64,000 nt of DNA from assembly GCA_009885805.1 (NCBI GenBank), contig VFJZ01000003.1:1-64000 (forward strand), written 5' to 3'. Positions 25,995-34,049 of this stretch are shown here, one piece after another; positions within the stretch are counted from its first letter, which is position 1; each line of letters begins with the position of its first letter. The position numbers were made by a program, and so were the translations under genes. A model generated the notes under the pieces. It saw only the letters and a program-made list of their open reading frames with translations. It searched no databases and was not told where the DNA came from. This DNA is from Actinomycetota bacterium. Its GTDB lineage: Bacteria > Actinomycetota > Thermoleophilia > Gaiellales > F1-60-MAGs149.

Positions 25995-26741
25995 GCGCTG
26001 AAGGAAGGCGTCCAGCGCGGCTCCGACGGCCGGGTCGGCGAATGCCACCCGCTCCGCCTCGAACTCCCACGCCACCGCCGCTCCGTAGCTCGAGTCGAGC
26101 GCCAGGTCGATGCCGAGGCGTGTTAGACGTACGCCCTGGCCGGGTTTGGCCGCGATCAGCGCCGCCCGCTCCAGCGCGCGCTCGACCGACGTGCCGGGCT
26201 CGGCGCGCTCCTCGGCGAGCCCGATGGCATAGGCCTCGGCGCCCGTCAGACGCGGGTTCGCGAGGGCGAGCCACTTCGCCCGGCCAAGGCCGACCATCCG
26301 CGGCAGCAGCCAGGTCAGCCCGCTCGTCGGAGCGAGCCCGATGTCGACGTCGCCGACGGCGACGATCGCCTCGTCGTCGATGATCCGCATGTCGGCGAGG
26401 CACATCAACTCGAATCCGCCCGCGATTGCGGCGCCGTTCACGGCCGCGATCAGTGGACACGGGAGGGCCCGCACCGCCTCCGACAGGCGCCGGTAGCACT
26501 CCAGGTACGTACCGAACGCGGCCTCGTCGCCCGCCCTGATCTCCGCGAGGTCGCCCCCGGCGCAGAACGCCGGCGGCGCGCCGGTCAGCACCACGCACCG
26601 CGTCGCGGCATCGCCCGCCATCCCGCGGAGAGCCGCCGTCAACTCCGCCATCAGCGTGGATGACAGCGCGTTGCGCTTCTCCGGCCGGTTCAATGTCAGC
26701 AGGGTGACGCCCGGGCCGGGCGATTCGACGCGCAGGGTCAT
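25980..26741 (-). CDS. Enoyl-CoA hydratase/isomerase family protein (last gene of acyl-CoA operon)
   Basis: 253 residues. Crotonase motifs: LNRPEKRNALSSTLMAEL, FCAGGDLAEIRAG (first oxyanion-hole loop) and AAVNGAAIAGGFELMCLADMRI (second). At the catalytic Glu positions it has GFELM and DIGLAPTSG, where the second Glu of canonical hydratases is absent. It may therefore be an isomerase or ring-cleaving hydrolase rather than a hydratase. It overlaps the stop of the upstream ligase gene by 4 nt. Confidence 0.85.
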   Translation of the reverse strand: MTLRVESPGPGVTLLTLNRPEKRNALSSTLMAELTAALRGMAGDAATRCVVLTGAPPAFCAGGDLAEIRAGDEAAFGTYLECYRRLSEAVRALPCPLIAAVNGAAIAGGFELMCLADMRIIDDEAIVAVGDVDIGLAPTSGLTWLLPRMVGLGRAKWLALANPRLTGAEAYAIGLAEERAEPGTSVERALERAALIAAKPGQGVRLTRLGIDLALDSSYGAAVAWEFEAERVAFADPAVGAALDAFLQRVKPA

Positions 26742-27952
26742 GGACGATCTCCTTCGTAGAGTCGGAACAGGCGTCGCGTCTTCAAGGCCTGGCGCGGCAA
26801 CGCCTCGGGGGGCAGCAGTTCGATGCGTGGCGAGAAGCCGAGCCGCGAGCGGATCGCGGCAGCGATCGCGTCCGCATCGATGCCATCCGCCTCGACCTGG
26901 AGCAGCGGGTCGTAGTCGATCGGCGGCGCGTGTTCCAAAAGGACGCGGAACTCGCCGCTGACCGCCGGGCGCAGCGTCAGCAGGACATCCTGGATCGCGA
27001 GTGGGAAGACGTTGACGCCGCGGACGATGAACATGTCGTCCGACCGGCCGAGGAGTCGGAAGCGAAGGCCGTCCCGCCCGCACGCGCAGGGGACGCCGAG
27101 CACCTCGGCGAGATCGTGGCTGCGGTACCGCACGAGCGGACTCGCGCGCCGGTTGGGCGTGGTGTAGACCAGTTCACCGATGGCGCCGTCGATCGGTTGC
27201 AGGACGGCGCCGGTGGCCGGGTCGATCACCTCCACGACGACGTCATCGCCGGTGAGCAGGTGCAGTCCGCTCGCCTGCTCGCACTCGGCCGCCAGGTAGC
27301 CCGTCTCCGCCAGCCCGTAGATGTCGCGCGCGACGCACCCCCAGGTCTCCTCGATCCGCTCGCGGAACCCGGGCACGCCCATGCCGGCCTCGCCCGAGAA
27401 GAACCCGCGCTCCATCCCGAGCGACCGTGGCTCGACGCCGGCGTCGCGGGCGACCTGGGCGAGGCGCAGCGCGTAGCCGGGCGTCGAGTACAACGCCCAC
27501 GGTGTGCGCATCGCCTGCAGCAGCGTGATCAGGCGCTCGCTCGCGCCGACGCCGTAGGGCAGCACGGCGCAGCCCGCGGCCTCGAACCCCATGTGATCGG
27601 TGACGCCGCCGACGTATAGCGAGTAGTTCATGCACTCGGCGATCACGAGGCCCGGACGGGCGCCGGCGCAGGCCACGACGCGCGCGCCGATCGCGTCGAG
27701 CGCGACGAGGTCCTCGCGCGTCATGCCGATCCGCATCGGAATGCCCGTCGTCCCCCCGGTGCCCTGGATCCGCACGATCTCTGACAGCGGCGCGCCCTGC
27801 ATCTCGCCGAGCGGCGGGTGGGCGTCCTGGGAGCGGCGAAGCTCGTCCTTCGTCGTGAACGGCAGGTCGGCAAGACCGCAGGTGGCGAGGTCGACGCCCG
27901 CCTCGGCCCACTTCCGCCGGTAGAAGGGGCAGCTGTCGGCGATCCGCTTCAC
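26738..27952 (-). CDS. PaaK-type acyl/aryl-CoA ligase 2
   Basis: 404 residues from GTG 27952, which overlaps the TetR stop (GTGA). Features of phenylacetate-CoA ligases: FYRRKWAEAGVD near the N-terminus, LPFTTKDELR, the ATP loop IQGTGGTTGIPMRIGMT, IYGLAETG, and the C-terminal RLLGRSDDMFIVRGVNVFPLAIQDVL. It activates an organic acid with ATP to the CoA thioester. It differs clearly from the other ligase at the operon's head, so two acids or two steps are likely. Confidence 0.87.
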   Translation of the reverse strand: MKRIADSCPFYRRKWAEAGVDLATCGLADLPFTTKDELRRSQDAHPPLGEMQGAPLSEIVRIQGTGGTTGIPMRIGMTREDLVALDAIGARVVACAGARPGLVIAECMNYSLYVGGVTDHMGFEAAGCAVLPYGVGASERLITLLQAMRTPWALYSTPGYALRLAQVARDAGVEPRSLGMERGFFSGEAGMGVPGFRERIEETWGCVARDIYGLAETGYLAAECEQASGLHLLTGDDVVVEVIDPATGAVLQPIDGAIGELVYTTPNRRASPLVRYRSHDLAEVLGVPCACGRDGLRFRLLGRSDDMFIVRGVNVFPLAIQDVLLTLRPAVSGEFRVLLEHAPPIDYDPLLQVEADGIDADAIAAAIRSRLGFSPRIELLPPEALPRQALKTRRLFRLYEGDRP

Positions 27953-28497
27953 GCGGCGATCCCGGCCAGCACCAGCCGGACGTAGCGGTCGGCGATCGCG
28001 TCCGGGTCGAGGCGGCCGTCCGGCCGGTACCACAGGGCGACGTCGGTGCACATCGTGATCACGGCCGACGTCACGATCCCCGGCTCGTCGGTTCCGAGCC
28101 GGTCGATCGCCTGCCGGAACAGCGCCTGGTGCCGGTCGCGCAGCCCGATCACCTCGGTTCGGCCCGGCTCGTCGAGCGCCCGCAGTTCCGTGTCGGCGAC
28201 CAGGACCTCCGGCCGTCGCTCGGTATGGAAACGGACGTGCGCGCGCATGCCGGCGGCGAGCCGCGCGGTCGGGTCGTCGCCGGCCTCGTCCATCGCGGCG
28301 GAGACGGTATCCGTGAGGTCGGCCATCGCGGCGCGCATGATCGCCACCAGTAACTCCTGCTTCGACCCGAAGTGGTGGTAGAGCGATGCCATCTGCAGGT
28401 CGACTGCCCGGGCCAGTTCCCGCATCGACGCGCCGTGGTACCCGCGCTCCGCGATCAGCGTCGCGGCCGCCCGCTCGATCGCGCCGACCGTGCTCAT
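27949..28497 (-). CDS. TetR-family regulator inside the acyl-CoA operon
   Basis: 182 residues. The N-terminal HTH is intact: AAATLIAERGYHGASMRELARAVDLQMASLYHHFGSKQELL, followed by a helical ligand-binding domain. TetR regulators in such operons usually sense an acyl-CoA and repress their own operon. A candidate operator is the near-palindrome at 33632-33653 at the operon promoter. It lies between the SDR gene (5-nt gap) and the second ligase (4-nt overlap). Confidence 0.88.
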   Translation of the reverse strand: MSTVGAIERAAATLIAERGYHGASMRELARAVDLQMASLYHHFGSKQELLVAIMRAAMADLTDTVSAAMDEAGDDPTARLAAGMRAHVRFHTERRPEVLVADTELRALDEPGRTEVIGLRDRHQALFRQAIDRLGTDEPGIVTSAVITMCTDVALWYRPDGRLDPDAIADRYVRLVLAGIAA

Positions 28498-28502
28498 CCC
28501 TC

Positions 28503-29267
28503 TCAGCCCACCATCGTCAGCCCGCCCGAGACGGACAGGACCTGCCCGGTGCAGTAGCCGGCGGCCGCGGAGGCGAAGAAGGCGATGACGCGGGCCTGGT
28601 CGATCGGATCGGCCGCCCGCCGCATCGGGATGGCGCGGATCAGCTTCTCGATCAGCTTCGGATTGTCGCGCTGCTCCTGTTCGAGGAGCGGCGTCCAGGT
28701 CGGGCCCGGGCAGATGCAGTTGACCGTGACCTTGAACGGCGCCAGTTCTCGCGCGGCCGACTTCGTGAAGGCCATCACGCCGCCCTTGGCGGCCGCGTAG
28801 ACGGTCTCGCCCTTCGAGCCGACCCGACCGGCGTCGGAGGCGACGTTCACGATCGTGCCCGACTCCTGCTCGACCAGAGTCGGTACGGCCGCTCGGCAGA
28901 CGTGCAGTGTCGACCACAGGTTGACCGCGATCAGCTTCTGCCACATCTCGTACGGCTGCTCCCAGAAACGACCGGGCCCGTCCCAGCCCGCGATGTTGCA
29001 GATCGCGTCGAAGCCGCCGAGCGCGTCCCGCGCGGCGAGGACGGCCGCTTCGGTCGCCGGCCAGTCGGCGAGGTCGACGGCGAACGACGCGCGCCGACCG
29101 GACCCGTCGAGCAGGCCCATCGTCTCGTCGAGCCCGGCGGCGTTGATGTCGAGCAGGGCGAGGTGCGCGCCGTCGGCCGCCGCCAGTTCGGCGAACGACC
29201 GGCCCATGCCCGAGGCGGCGCCGGTGAGGAGGATCCGGCGCCCGTTGAGGGAGAAGCTCTCGTCCAT
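28503..29267 (-). CDS. SDR dehydrogenase, BadH-like
   Basis: 254 residues. Rossmann motif TGAASGMGRSFAELAAADG; NIAGWD at the NNAG position; Ser in VNVASDAGRVGSKGE; catalytic YAAAKGG; CPGPTWTPLL; end GQVLSVSGGLTM. The NxAGWD motif and the VLSVSGGLTM tail resemble 2-hydroxycyclohexanecarboxyl-CoA dehydrogenase (BadH). That is recalled family similarity, not a search result. It would oxidise a beta-hydroxyacyl-CoA. An AAAGGA Shine-Dalgarno lies upstream of ATG 29267. Confidence 0.85.
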   Translation of the reverse strand: MDESFSLNGRRILLTGAASGMGRSFAELAAADGAHLALLDINAAGLDETMGLLDGSGRRASFAVDLADWPATEAAVLAARDALGGFDAICNIAGWDGPGRFWEQPYEMWQKLIAVNLWSTLHVCRAAVPTLVEQESGTIVNVASDAGRVGSKGETVYAAAKGGVMAFTKSAARELAPFKVTVNCICPGPTWTPLLEQEQRDNPKLIEKLIRAIPMRRAADPIDQARVIAFFASAAAGYCTGQVLSVSGGLTMVG

Positions 29268-29277
29268 GGTGGTCCTT

Positions 29278-29958
29278 TCAGAGGGAGGTCTCGGCCAGCT
29301 CGTCGAGCAGGCGCGCAACGTGCGGATGGGAGGCGGCGCCGGCGTGCAGCAGCGCCTTCGCCTTGGCGAGCGTGCGTCGGCCGGCCTGCGCCGTCGCCTC
29401 GGTCGCGATGGCGACCGCTTGCGTCCGCGCCGAGCCGGCCGCAACGGCCTCCATGACGAGACCGGCGGCGACCGCCTCGCTGGCGTCGAGCCGCTGGCCG
29501 AGGAGGGCGACCTGCTGCGCGCGGCCGAGGCCGATCGCGCGGCTCAGTCGCCAGAGGCCGCCCCACGTCGGCAAGAGATCGCGCGTCACCTCGGGCAGGC
29601 CGAACGTGGCGTCCGCGCCGCAGACGCGTGCGTCGCAGGCAAGTGCCAGTTCGAGACCGCCGCCGAGGCAGTACCCCTCGATGGCGGCGATCACGAGGCA
29701 GGGGTGCGCCTCGATCTCGTCCATCAGCCGTTGCCCGGCCACGGTCGCCGCGAGCCGCTCCTCCAGCGTGAGGTCGGCGAGCTCCTTGATGTCCTGCCCT
29801 GCGCAGAACGACCGCGTCCCGGCACCGGCGATGACGACCGCCCGCACCGCCTCGTCGGCGGCGGCCGCGTCGAGTGCGGCCCGCAGCCGCGCGACCTCGG
29901 CCCGGTCGAGCGCGTTGCGCCGCCCCTCGCGGTCGATCACCAACTCGACGACACTCAT
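29278..29958 (-). CDS. Enoyl-CoA hydratase/isomerase family protein 1
   Basis: 226 residues, slightly short for a crotonase. Oxyanion loops: FCAGQDIKELADLTLEE and AAIEGYCLGGGLELALACDARV. GLPEVTRDLLPTWGG carries the usual second-Glu position (LPEV). The N-terminus begins directly at the first strand (MSVVELVIDREGRRNALD). It may hydrate the enoyl-CoA formed by the acyl-CoA dehydrogenase of the same operon. Start ATG 29958 overlaps the amidohydrolase stop by 4 nt. Confidence 0.86.
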   Translation of the reverse strand: MSVVELVIDREGRRNALDRAEVARLRAALDAAAADEAVRAVVIAGAGTRSFCAGQDIKELADLTLEERLAATVAGQRLMDEIEAHPCLVIAAIEGYCLGGGLELALACDARVCGADATFGLPEVTRDLLPTWGGLWRLSRAIGLGRAQQVALLGQRLDASEAVAAGLVMEAVAAGSARTQAVAIATEATAQAGRRTLAKAKALLHAGAASHPHVARLLDELAETSL

Positions 29959-30809
29959 CGCAGCCCGTACACCTTCCGCGCCGTCTCGTTCAGCAGCGCG
30001 TGCTTCGACTCCGGCTTCAGGCCGAGATCGTCGAGCTGGCGCATGCACTCGGCGTGCCGCACCAGCGGGTAGTCGGTGCCCCACAGTGTTTTGCCGCGAC
30101 CGCGACGCGAATCGAGGAACCGGATCATCTCGGGCTGCCAGTACTTCGGGGCGTAGGCGGACGTCCCGAGGTAGACGTTCGGGTGCTTGGAGCACAGCGC
30201 GATCGCCTCCTCCACCCACGGCCAGCCGGTGTGACCGCAGACGATCGTCAGCTCGGGGAAGTAAAGCGCGATCTCGTCGAGGTGCATCGGCCGCGCGACC
30301 TCGCCCGGCATGAAGTCGAGCGTGTGCCCGGTCGAGATCGTCACGACCGCGCCGAGCTCTGCGCACTTCGCGTAGTACGGCATGTACCAGGCGTGGTTCG
30401 GCGGCAGGCCGAACCCGTGCGGATGCAGGTGCATGCCGACGAACCCCTTGTTGCGGATGGCGTCCTCCATCTCGCGGACGCCCTCCATGCGCAGCCGCGG
30501 GTTGACGCCGTAGTGGCCGAAGATGCGGTCCTCGAAGCCGGCCGCGCGCGCCGCGACCACCTCCTCGACGAAGGTCTGCTCGATCGGTCGCTGGTGCCAG
30601 TAGTCCCACGTGAGGAGAGTCGGGATGATGATCCGCCCGATGCCGAGGGTCTCGAGGTGGGCCATGAACTCGGCCGGCGCGTAGCCGCGCAGTCCCTTCA
30701 GCCGGCCGACGGCCTCGAACACCGCCGACTCCGACGACTCGTGGAAGTTGCGCCGGATGTTGTCCTCGGTGAAGTGGCCGCACATGAAGTCGATCGCGAG
30801 GTCTTCCAT
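29955..30809 (-). CDS. Amidohydrolase-2 family (ACMSD-like) protein with altered metal motif
   Basis: 284 residues, a TIM-barrel amidohydrolase. Conserved parts: GMHLHPHGFGLPPNH (metal His), IVCGHTGWPWVEEAIAL (metal His) and LWGTDYPLV (metal Asp). The N-terminal H-x-H strand of the family is not canonical: the start reads AIDFMCGHF. Metal coordination may therefore differ. Relatives include decarboxylases and C-C hydrolases such as ACMSD and gamma-resorcylate decarboxylase. Within this operon it may decarboxylate or cleave a ring-derived intermediate. Confidence 0.75.
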   Translation of the reverse strand: MEDLAIDFMCGHFTEDNIRRNFHESSESAVFEAVGRLKGLRGYAPAEFMAHLETLGIGRIIIPTLLTWDYWHQRPIEQTFVEEVVAARAAGFEDRIFGHYGVNPRLRMEGVREMEDAIRNKGFVGMHLHPHGFGLPPNHAWYMPYYAKCAELGAVVTISTGHTLDFMPGEVARPMHLDEIALYFPELTIVCGHTGWPWVEEAIALCSKHPNVYLGTSAYAPKYWQPEMIRFLDSRRGRGKTLWGTDYPLVRHAECMRQLDDLGLKPESKHALLNETARKVYGLR

Positions 30810-31912
30810 CAGAAGGGCAGTCCCTGTCGTTCGAGGTGGCGGGAGATGATGAGCTGCTGGATCTGGGTCGTGCCGTCCAGGATCTGGAACGTCTTCGCGT
30901 CGCGGAAGAACCGCTCGACCGGGACGTCCCGCGTCAGGCCGGCGCCGCCGAGGACCTGCACGGCCTCCGTCGTCGCGCGCATCGCCGCGTTGCAACAGGC
31001 GTTCTTGGCGAGGGCGCAGCGGATCGAGGCGGCGCGATCGTGGCTCTCGGCGACGGCATCGATCGCCTGCAGCCACAGCGCGCGGGCCGCGGCGACCTCC
31101 GTGACGACGTCGGCGAGCAGGAAGCCGAGGCCCTGATGACGGATCAGCGGCTGGCCGAACGCCACGCGGGTGCGGGCGTGGTCGAGCGCATGGGTGAGCG
31201 CCCCCCGGGCGGTGCCGAGTGCGCAGGCGGCGATGTTCAGGCGCGCCTCGTCGAGGGTCGCCATCGCGAGCCGGAAGCCGTCGCCGTCGCTGCCGACGAG
31301 CTCGGCCCGGCAGCCGTCGAGGTGGAGCTCCGTCGCCGGCAGGCCGCGGAGGCCGAGCAGGTCCTCGTCGCGCCCGACCAGCAGCCCCTCGGCACCCCGC
31401 TCCGCGAGGAAGCAGGAGATGCCGGCCTCCGTCCGGGCCCAGATGCAGAAGACGTCGCCGACCGAGCCGTTCGTGATGTAGAGCTTCGAGCCGGTCAGCC
31501 GCCAGGCGCGGCCGTCGGGGACGGCGGTCGTCGTGAGCGCCGCGGCGTCGGACCCGGCGCCGGGCTCGGTGAGGCAGAAGCAGGGGATCGCGCTGCCATC
31601 GGCGATCCGCGGCAGCACGCGCGCGCGCTGCTCGTCACTGCCACCGTGCACGAGCGCGCCGACGCCGTCGCCGCAGTTGCCGAGCAGCATCGCGCAGGAC
31701 GCGCTCGCCGCCGCGATCTGTTCGACCGTCTCGAACAGCGCCCGCAGTCCGATGTCGACGCCGCCGTAGCTCTCCGGCACCGTCGCCGCGAACAGGCCCG
31801 CAGCCGCCATCGCGGCGTAGACGTCCCGGGGGAACGCCGCTGTCCGGTCGATCTCGGCGGCGCGCGGCGCGATCACGTCGCGGACGAGGGCGTCGACGGT
31901 CTCGGCGATCAC
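30809..31912 (-). CDS. Acyl-CoA dehydrogenase
   Basis: 367 residues from GTG 31912. Family motifs: FCLTEPGAGSDAAAL (FAD/substrate loop), LYITNGSVGDVFCIWARTE, RVAFGQPLIRHQGLGFLLADVVTEV, VQVLGGAGLTRDVPVERFFRDAKTFQILDGTTQIQ near the C-terminus. The catalytic carboxylate normally lies in the last segment (QIxEGTxxIQ); here it is ILDGTTQIQ, with Asp in the Glu position. It oxidises an acyl-CoA using an electron-transferring flavoprotein. GTGA overlap with the MaoC gene upstream. Confidence 0.88.
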   Translation of the reverse strand: MIAETVDALVRDVIAPRAAEIDRTAAFPRDVYAAMAAAGLFAATVPESYGGVDIGLRALFETVEQIAAASASCAMLLGNCGDGVGALVHGGSDEQRARVLPRIADGSAIPCFCLTEPGAGSDAAALTTTAVPDGRAWRLTGSKLYITNGSVGDVFCIWARTEAGISCFLAERGAEGLLVGRDEDLLGLRGLPATELHLDGCRAELVGSDGDGFRLAMATLDEARLNIAACALGTARGALTHALDHARTRVAFGQPLIRHQGLGFLLADVVTEVAAARALWLQAIDAVAESHDRAASIRCALAKNACCNAAMRATTEAVQVLGGAGLTRDVPVERFFRDAKTFQILDGTTQIQQLIISRHLERQGLPF

Positions 31913-32304
31913 GCCGCGAGGACCCTGAAGACGTGGTCGGCGACGGCGACCGTGGCGCCGTCCTGGTTCGTGACGACGACGTCGGCGTGCCCGCGACCGT
32001 CCTCGAGCGACGTGACGACGTACGACGCGTCCAGCGTGTCGCCGGCGAACACCGGTGCCGTGTGTCGGAGCCGATCGAAGCCGACGCTCGGCACCGCGAC
32101 GCCCGCGTCGGCGGTCGCGTCGACGGCCGCGGCCATCATGTACGCGATCACGAGGCTCCCGGGTGCGATCAGGGCGCCGTACGGCGAGGCGGCGGCGAAG
32201 GCGGCGTCGACGTGCAGCGGGTCGTCGTCGCCGGTGAGCGCGCAGAAGGCGGCGATCGTCGCCGCGCCGACCGTCGCCGTGTGGCTGCCGCGCGCGCCGA
32301 TCAT
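31909..32304 (-). CDS. MaoC-like hotdog hydratase
   Basis: 131 residues, the length of a single hotdog domain. FCALTGDDDPLHVDAAFAAASPYGALIAPGSLVIAYM is the MaoC/R-hydratase signature with catalytic Asp and His (D-x4-H). It probably hydrates an enoyl-CoA with R stereochemistry, a partner to the crotonases of the operon. Both ends overlap their neighbours by 4 nt. Confidence 0.85.
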   Translation of the reverse strand: MIGARGSHTATVGAATIAAFCALTGDDDPLHVDAAFAAASPYGALIAPGSLVIAYMMAAAVDATADAGVAVPSVGFDRLRHTAPVFAGDTLDASYVVTSLEDGRGHADVVVTNQDGATVAVADHVFRVLAA

Positions 32305-33617
32305 CGCTCCCGCTCGTCGCGCCAGCGGCGCGCCTTGTACGTCGAGCGCGGCACGTCGGCGGCGACGACCACCTCGCCGTGGATGCCGATCTTGCGGTGC
32401 AGTGCCTGCGCGACGGCCTCCGGGAACCCCTCCGGCGCTGCCGCGTGCGTCATCACCCGGAGCGTCAGGATGTCGGCCAGGCGAGCGTCGGACGTGAGGA
32501 CGACCTCGTACTCGTCAACCTCGGTGAAGGAGAACACGAGGTCGTCGACCGCCTGCGGGAACACGAGCACGCCCTTGACCTTGTGCACGTCGTCCGTGCG
32601 GGTGACGGACGCCACCTCGACGCCGCCGAACGGCCGGCCACAGGGGCAGTAGCCGGCGTCGTGCCAGATGCCGCCGTCGCGGAGCCGGCAGCGGACGACC
32701 GGGTTGTCGAGGTGGTAGAGGCTGGTGACGACGAGTTCGCCGAACTCGCCGTCGGCGACGTGCCGGCCCGTTTCGGGGTCGATCACCTCGGTAATCATGA
32801 ACGGGTCGAGGTTGTGCAGCAGGCCGGGGCGGGCGGCGCTGCCGATGCCGTGTTCGCAGGTGAACATGAAGTCGCTCCGCAACTGCGTGCAGCCGAAGCG
32901 ATCGGCGACCGGCGCCTGCCAGCTGGCGGCGAGGTTCTCCAGGTAGGAGAAGCCGACGCCTTCGAGGCCGGTCAGGAGGACCTCGATCGAGTCGCACGGC
33001 GGCTGCGTGTCGGCGACGGCGGCGAGGTGGCCGAAGTAGGACGTCGAGCCATACAACGCCTTGGGGCGGAACTGGCGCAGCAGGTCGAGTTTCCGCGCGG
33101 CGTCGTACGAGCCCGCTGGTAGGACGGTGAGGCCGTAGCCGACCGCGCCCTCCCACTCGATCCGTCCCCCGCCGAGCATCGTCAGCGGCAGCGTCAGTAG
33201 CGCGAGGTCGCCGGGCTCCAGACCGGCCCAGCGGAACATGTAGCCGTACATCTCGATCATCGAGGCGAGCTCGCGCGGCGTCTGCGCGTGCACCTCGACG
33301 CCCTGGCCGCTCGTGCCGCTGGTCGTATAGATCTGCAGTGGCTCGCGGAGCGAGACGGCGTGGGCGAGGCGCTCGCCCCACGGGGGATGCTCGCGCTGGT
33401 CGGCGAGGAAGTCCGCCTTCTCCACCGTCGGCACGAGCGCCGCGAGCGCCTCGAGCGAGTCGACCCGGCTGACGTCGGCGCCGGCCCGGCGCCAGTGCTC
33501 GCGATAGAACGGGTTCGTCGCCATCGCAGCGGCGAGGACGTCCCCGAGGCGCTCCGTCTGCAGCGTCCGTACGGCGTCCCGGTCGAGACGCTCGTACCGT
33601 GGGTTGTGGATGCGCAC
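32301..33617 (-). CDS. PaaK-type acyl/aryl-CoA ligase 1 (first gene of operon)
   Basis: 438 residues from GTG 33617, preceded at 6 nt by a perfect AGGAGGT Shine-Dalgarno (33630-33624), which fixes the start. PaaK-like features: NPFYREHWRRAGAD, the ATP loop YTTSGTSGQGVEVHAQTP, EVIDPETGRHVADGEFGELVVTSL and CPCGRPFGG, then TRTDDVHKVKGVLVFPQAVDD. It activates the entry acid of the pathway. Eight further genes follow with overlaps or short gaps, so transcription of all nine probably starts here. Confidence 0.88.
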   Translation of the reverse strand: MRIHNPRYERLDRDAVRTLQTERLGDVLAAAMATNPFYREHWRRAGADVSRVDSLEALAALVPTVEKADFLADQREHPPWGERLAHAVSLREPLQIYTTSGTSGQGVEVHAQTPRELASMIEMYGYMFRWAGLEPGDLALLTLPLTMLGGGRIEWEGAVGYGLTVLPAGSYDAARKLDLLRQFRPKALYGSTSYFGHLAAVADTQPPCDSIEVLLTGLEGVGFSYLENLAASWQAPVADRFGCTQLRSDFMFTCEHGIGSAARPGLLHNLDPFMITEVIDPETGRHVADGEFGELVVTSLYHLDNPVVRCRLRDGGIWHDAGYCPCGRPFGGVEVASVTRTDDVHKVKGVLVFPQAVDDLVFSFTEVDEYEVVLTSDARLADILTLRVMTHAAAPEGFPEAVAQALHRKIGIHGEVVVAADVPRSTYKARRWRDERER

Positions 33618-33631
33618 GACCCGACCTCCTC

Positions 33632-33653
33632 CCCTACCGAACGATCGATAGGG
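33632..33653. promoter_or_regulatory. Candidate TetR operator at the acyl-CoA operon promoter
   Basis: A 22-bp imperfect palindrome CCCTAnCGAnCGnTCGnTAGGG (18 of 22 positions symmetric). It lies just downstream of the minus-strand -10 box and upstream of the Shine-Dalgarno, the place where a repressor blocks initiation. ACCGAACG/CGATC half-sites resemble operators of TetR repressors that sense acyl-CoAs. Confidence 0.5.
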
Positions 33654-33659
33654 AGCATA
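33654..33659 (-). promoter_or_regulatory. -10 box TATGCT of the acyl-CoA operon
   Basis: TATGCT on the minus strand (33659-33654) places the transcription start near 33647, inside the palindrome. No clear -35 hexamer is seen at 17-18 bp. Confidence 0.4.
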
Positions 33660-33722
33660 CATCGGACGCGGGGAGGACTGGCGCCCGAGCTGACGAAAGC
33701 ACGCCCGGGGAGGACATAACCA

Positions 33723-34043
33723 ATGGGACGCCCGCGCCACTCAAGCCGCCAGATCGATCGACTGCTCACCGCCTTCATGGGAGACCCGAGCGCCTGGCGC
33801 TACGGCTACGAACTCGCGAAGGAAGCCGGCATTCCGACCGGCACCCTCTATCCGGCGCTCCTGCGCCTGGCCGACGACGACTTCCTCGACGACCACTGGG
33901 AGCTGCCCGACGATCGCGGCGGGCGCGTGCGCCGCATGTACCGACTGACGCCCGCCGGCCTCGAGTTCGCCGCGGGCCGGCTCACCGTCGATCGTCGAGA
34001 CGGCACCCGCCGCGGCCCCGTCACGGTCGGTCCCGCGGCGTAA
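33723..34043 (+). CDS. PadR-like winged-helix regulator
   Basis: 106 residues. The core YGYELAKEAGIPTGTLYPALLRLADDDFLDDHWELPDDRGGRVRRMYRLTPAGLEF is the PadR winged helix. The family's C-terminal dimerisation helix is short here. A GGAGG Shine-Dalgarno lies about 10 nt before ATG 33723. The ureohydrolase gene starts 6 nt after its stop, so it probably controls that gene. It is divergent from the acyl-CoA operon. Confidence 0.82.
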   Translation: MGRPRHSSRQIDRLLTAFMGDPSAWRYGYELAKEAGIPTGTLYPALLRLADDDFLDDHWELPDDRGGRVRRMYRLTPAGLEFAAGRLTVDRRDGTRRGPVTVGPAA

Positions 34044-34049
34044 GCGGCC

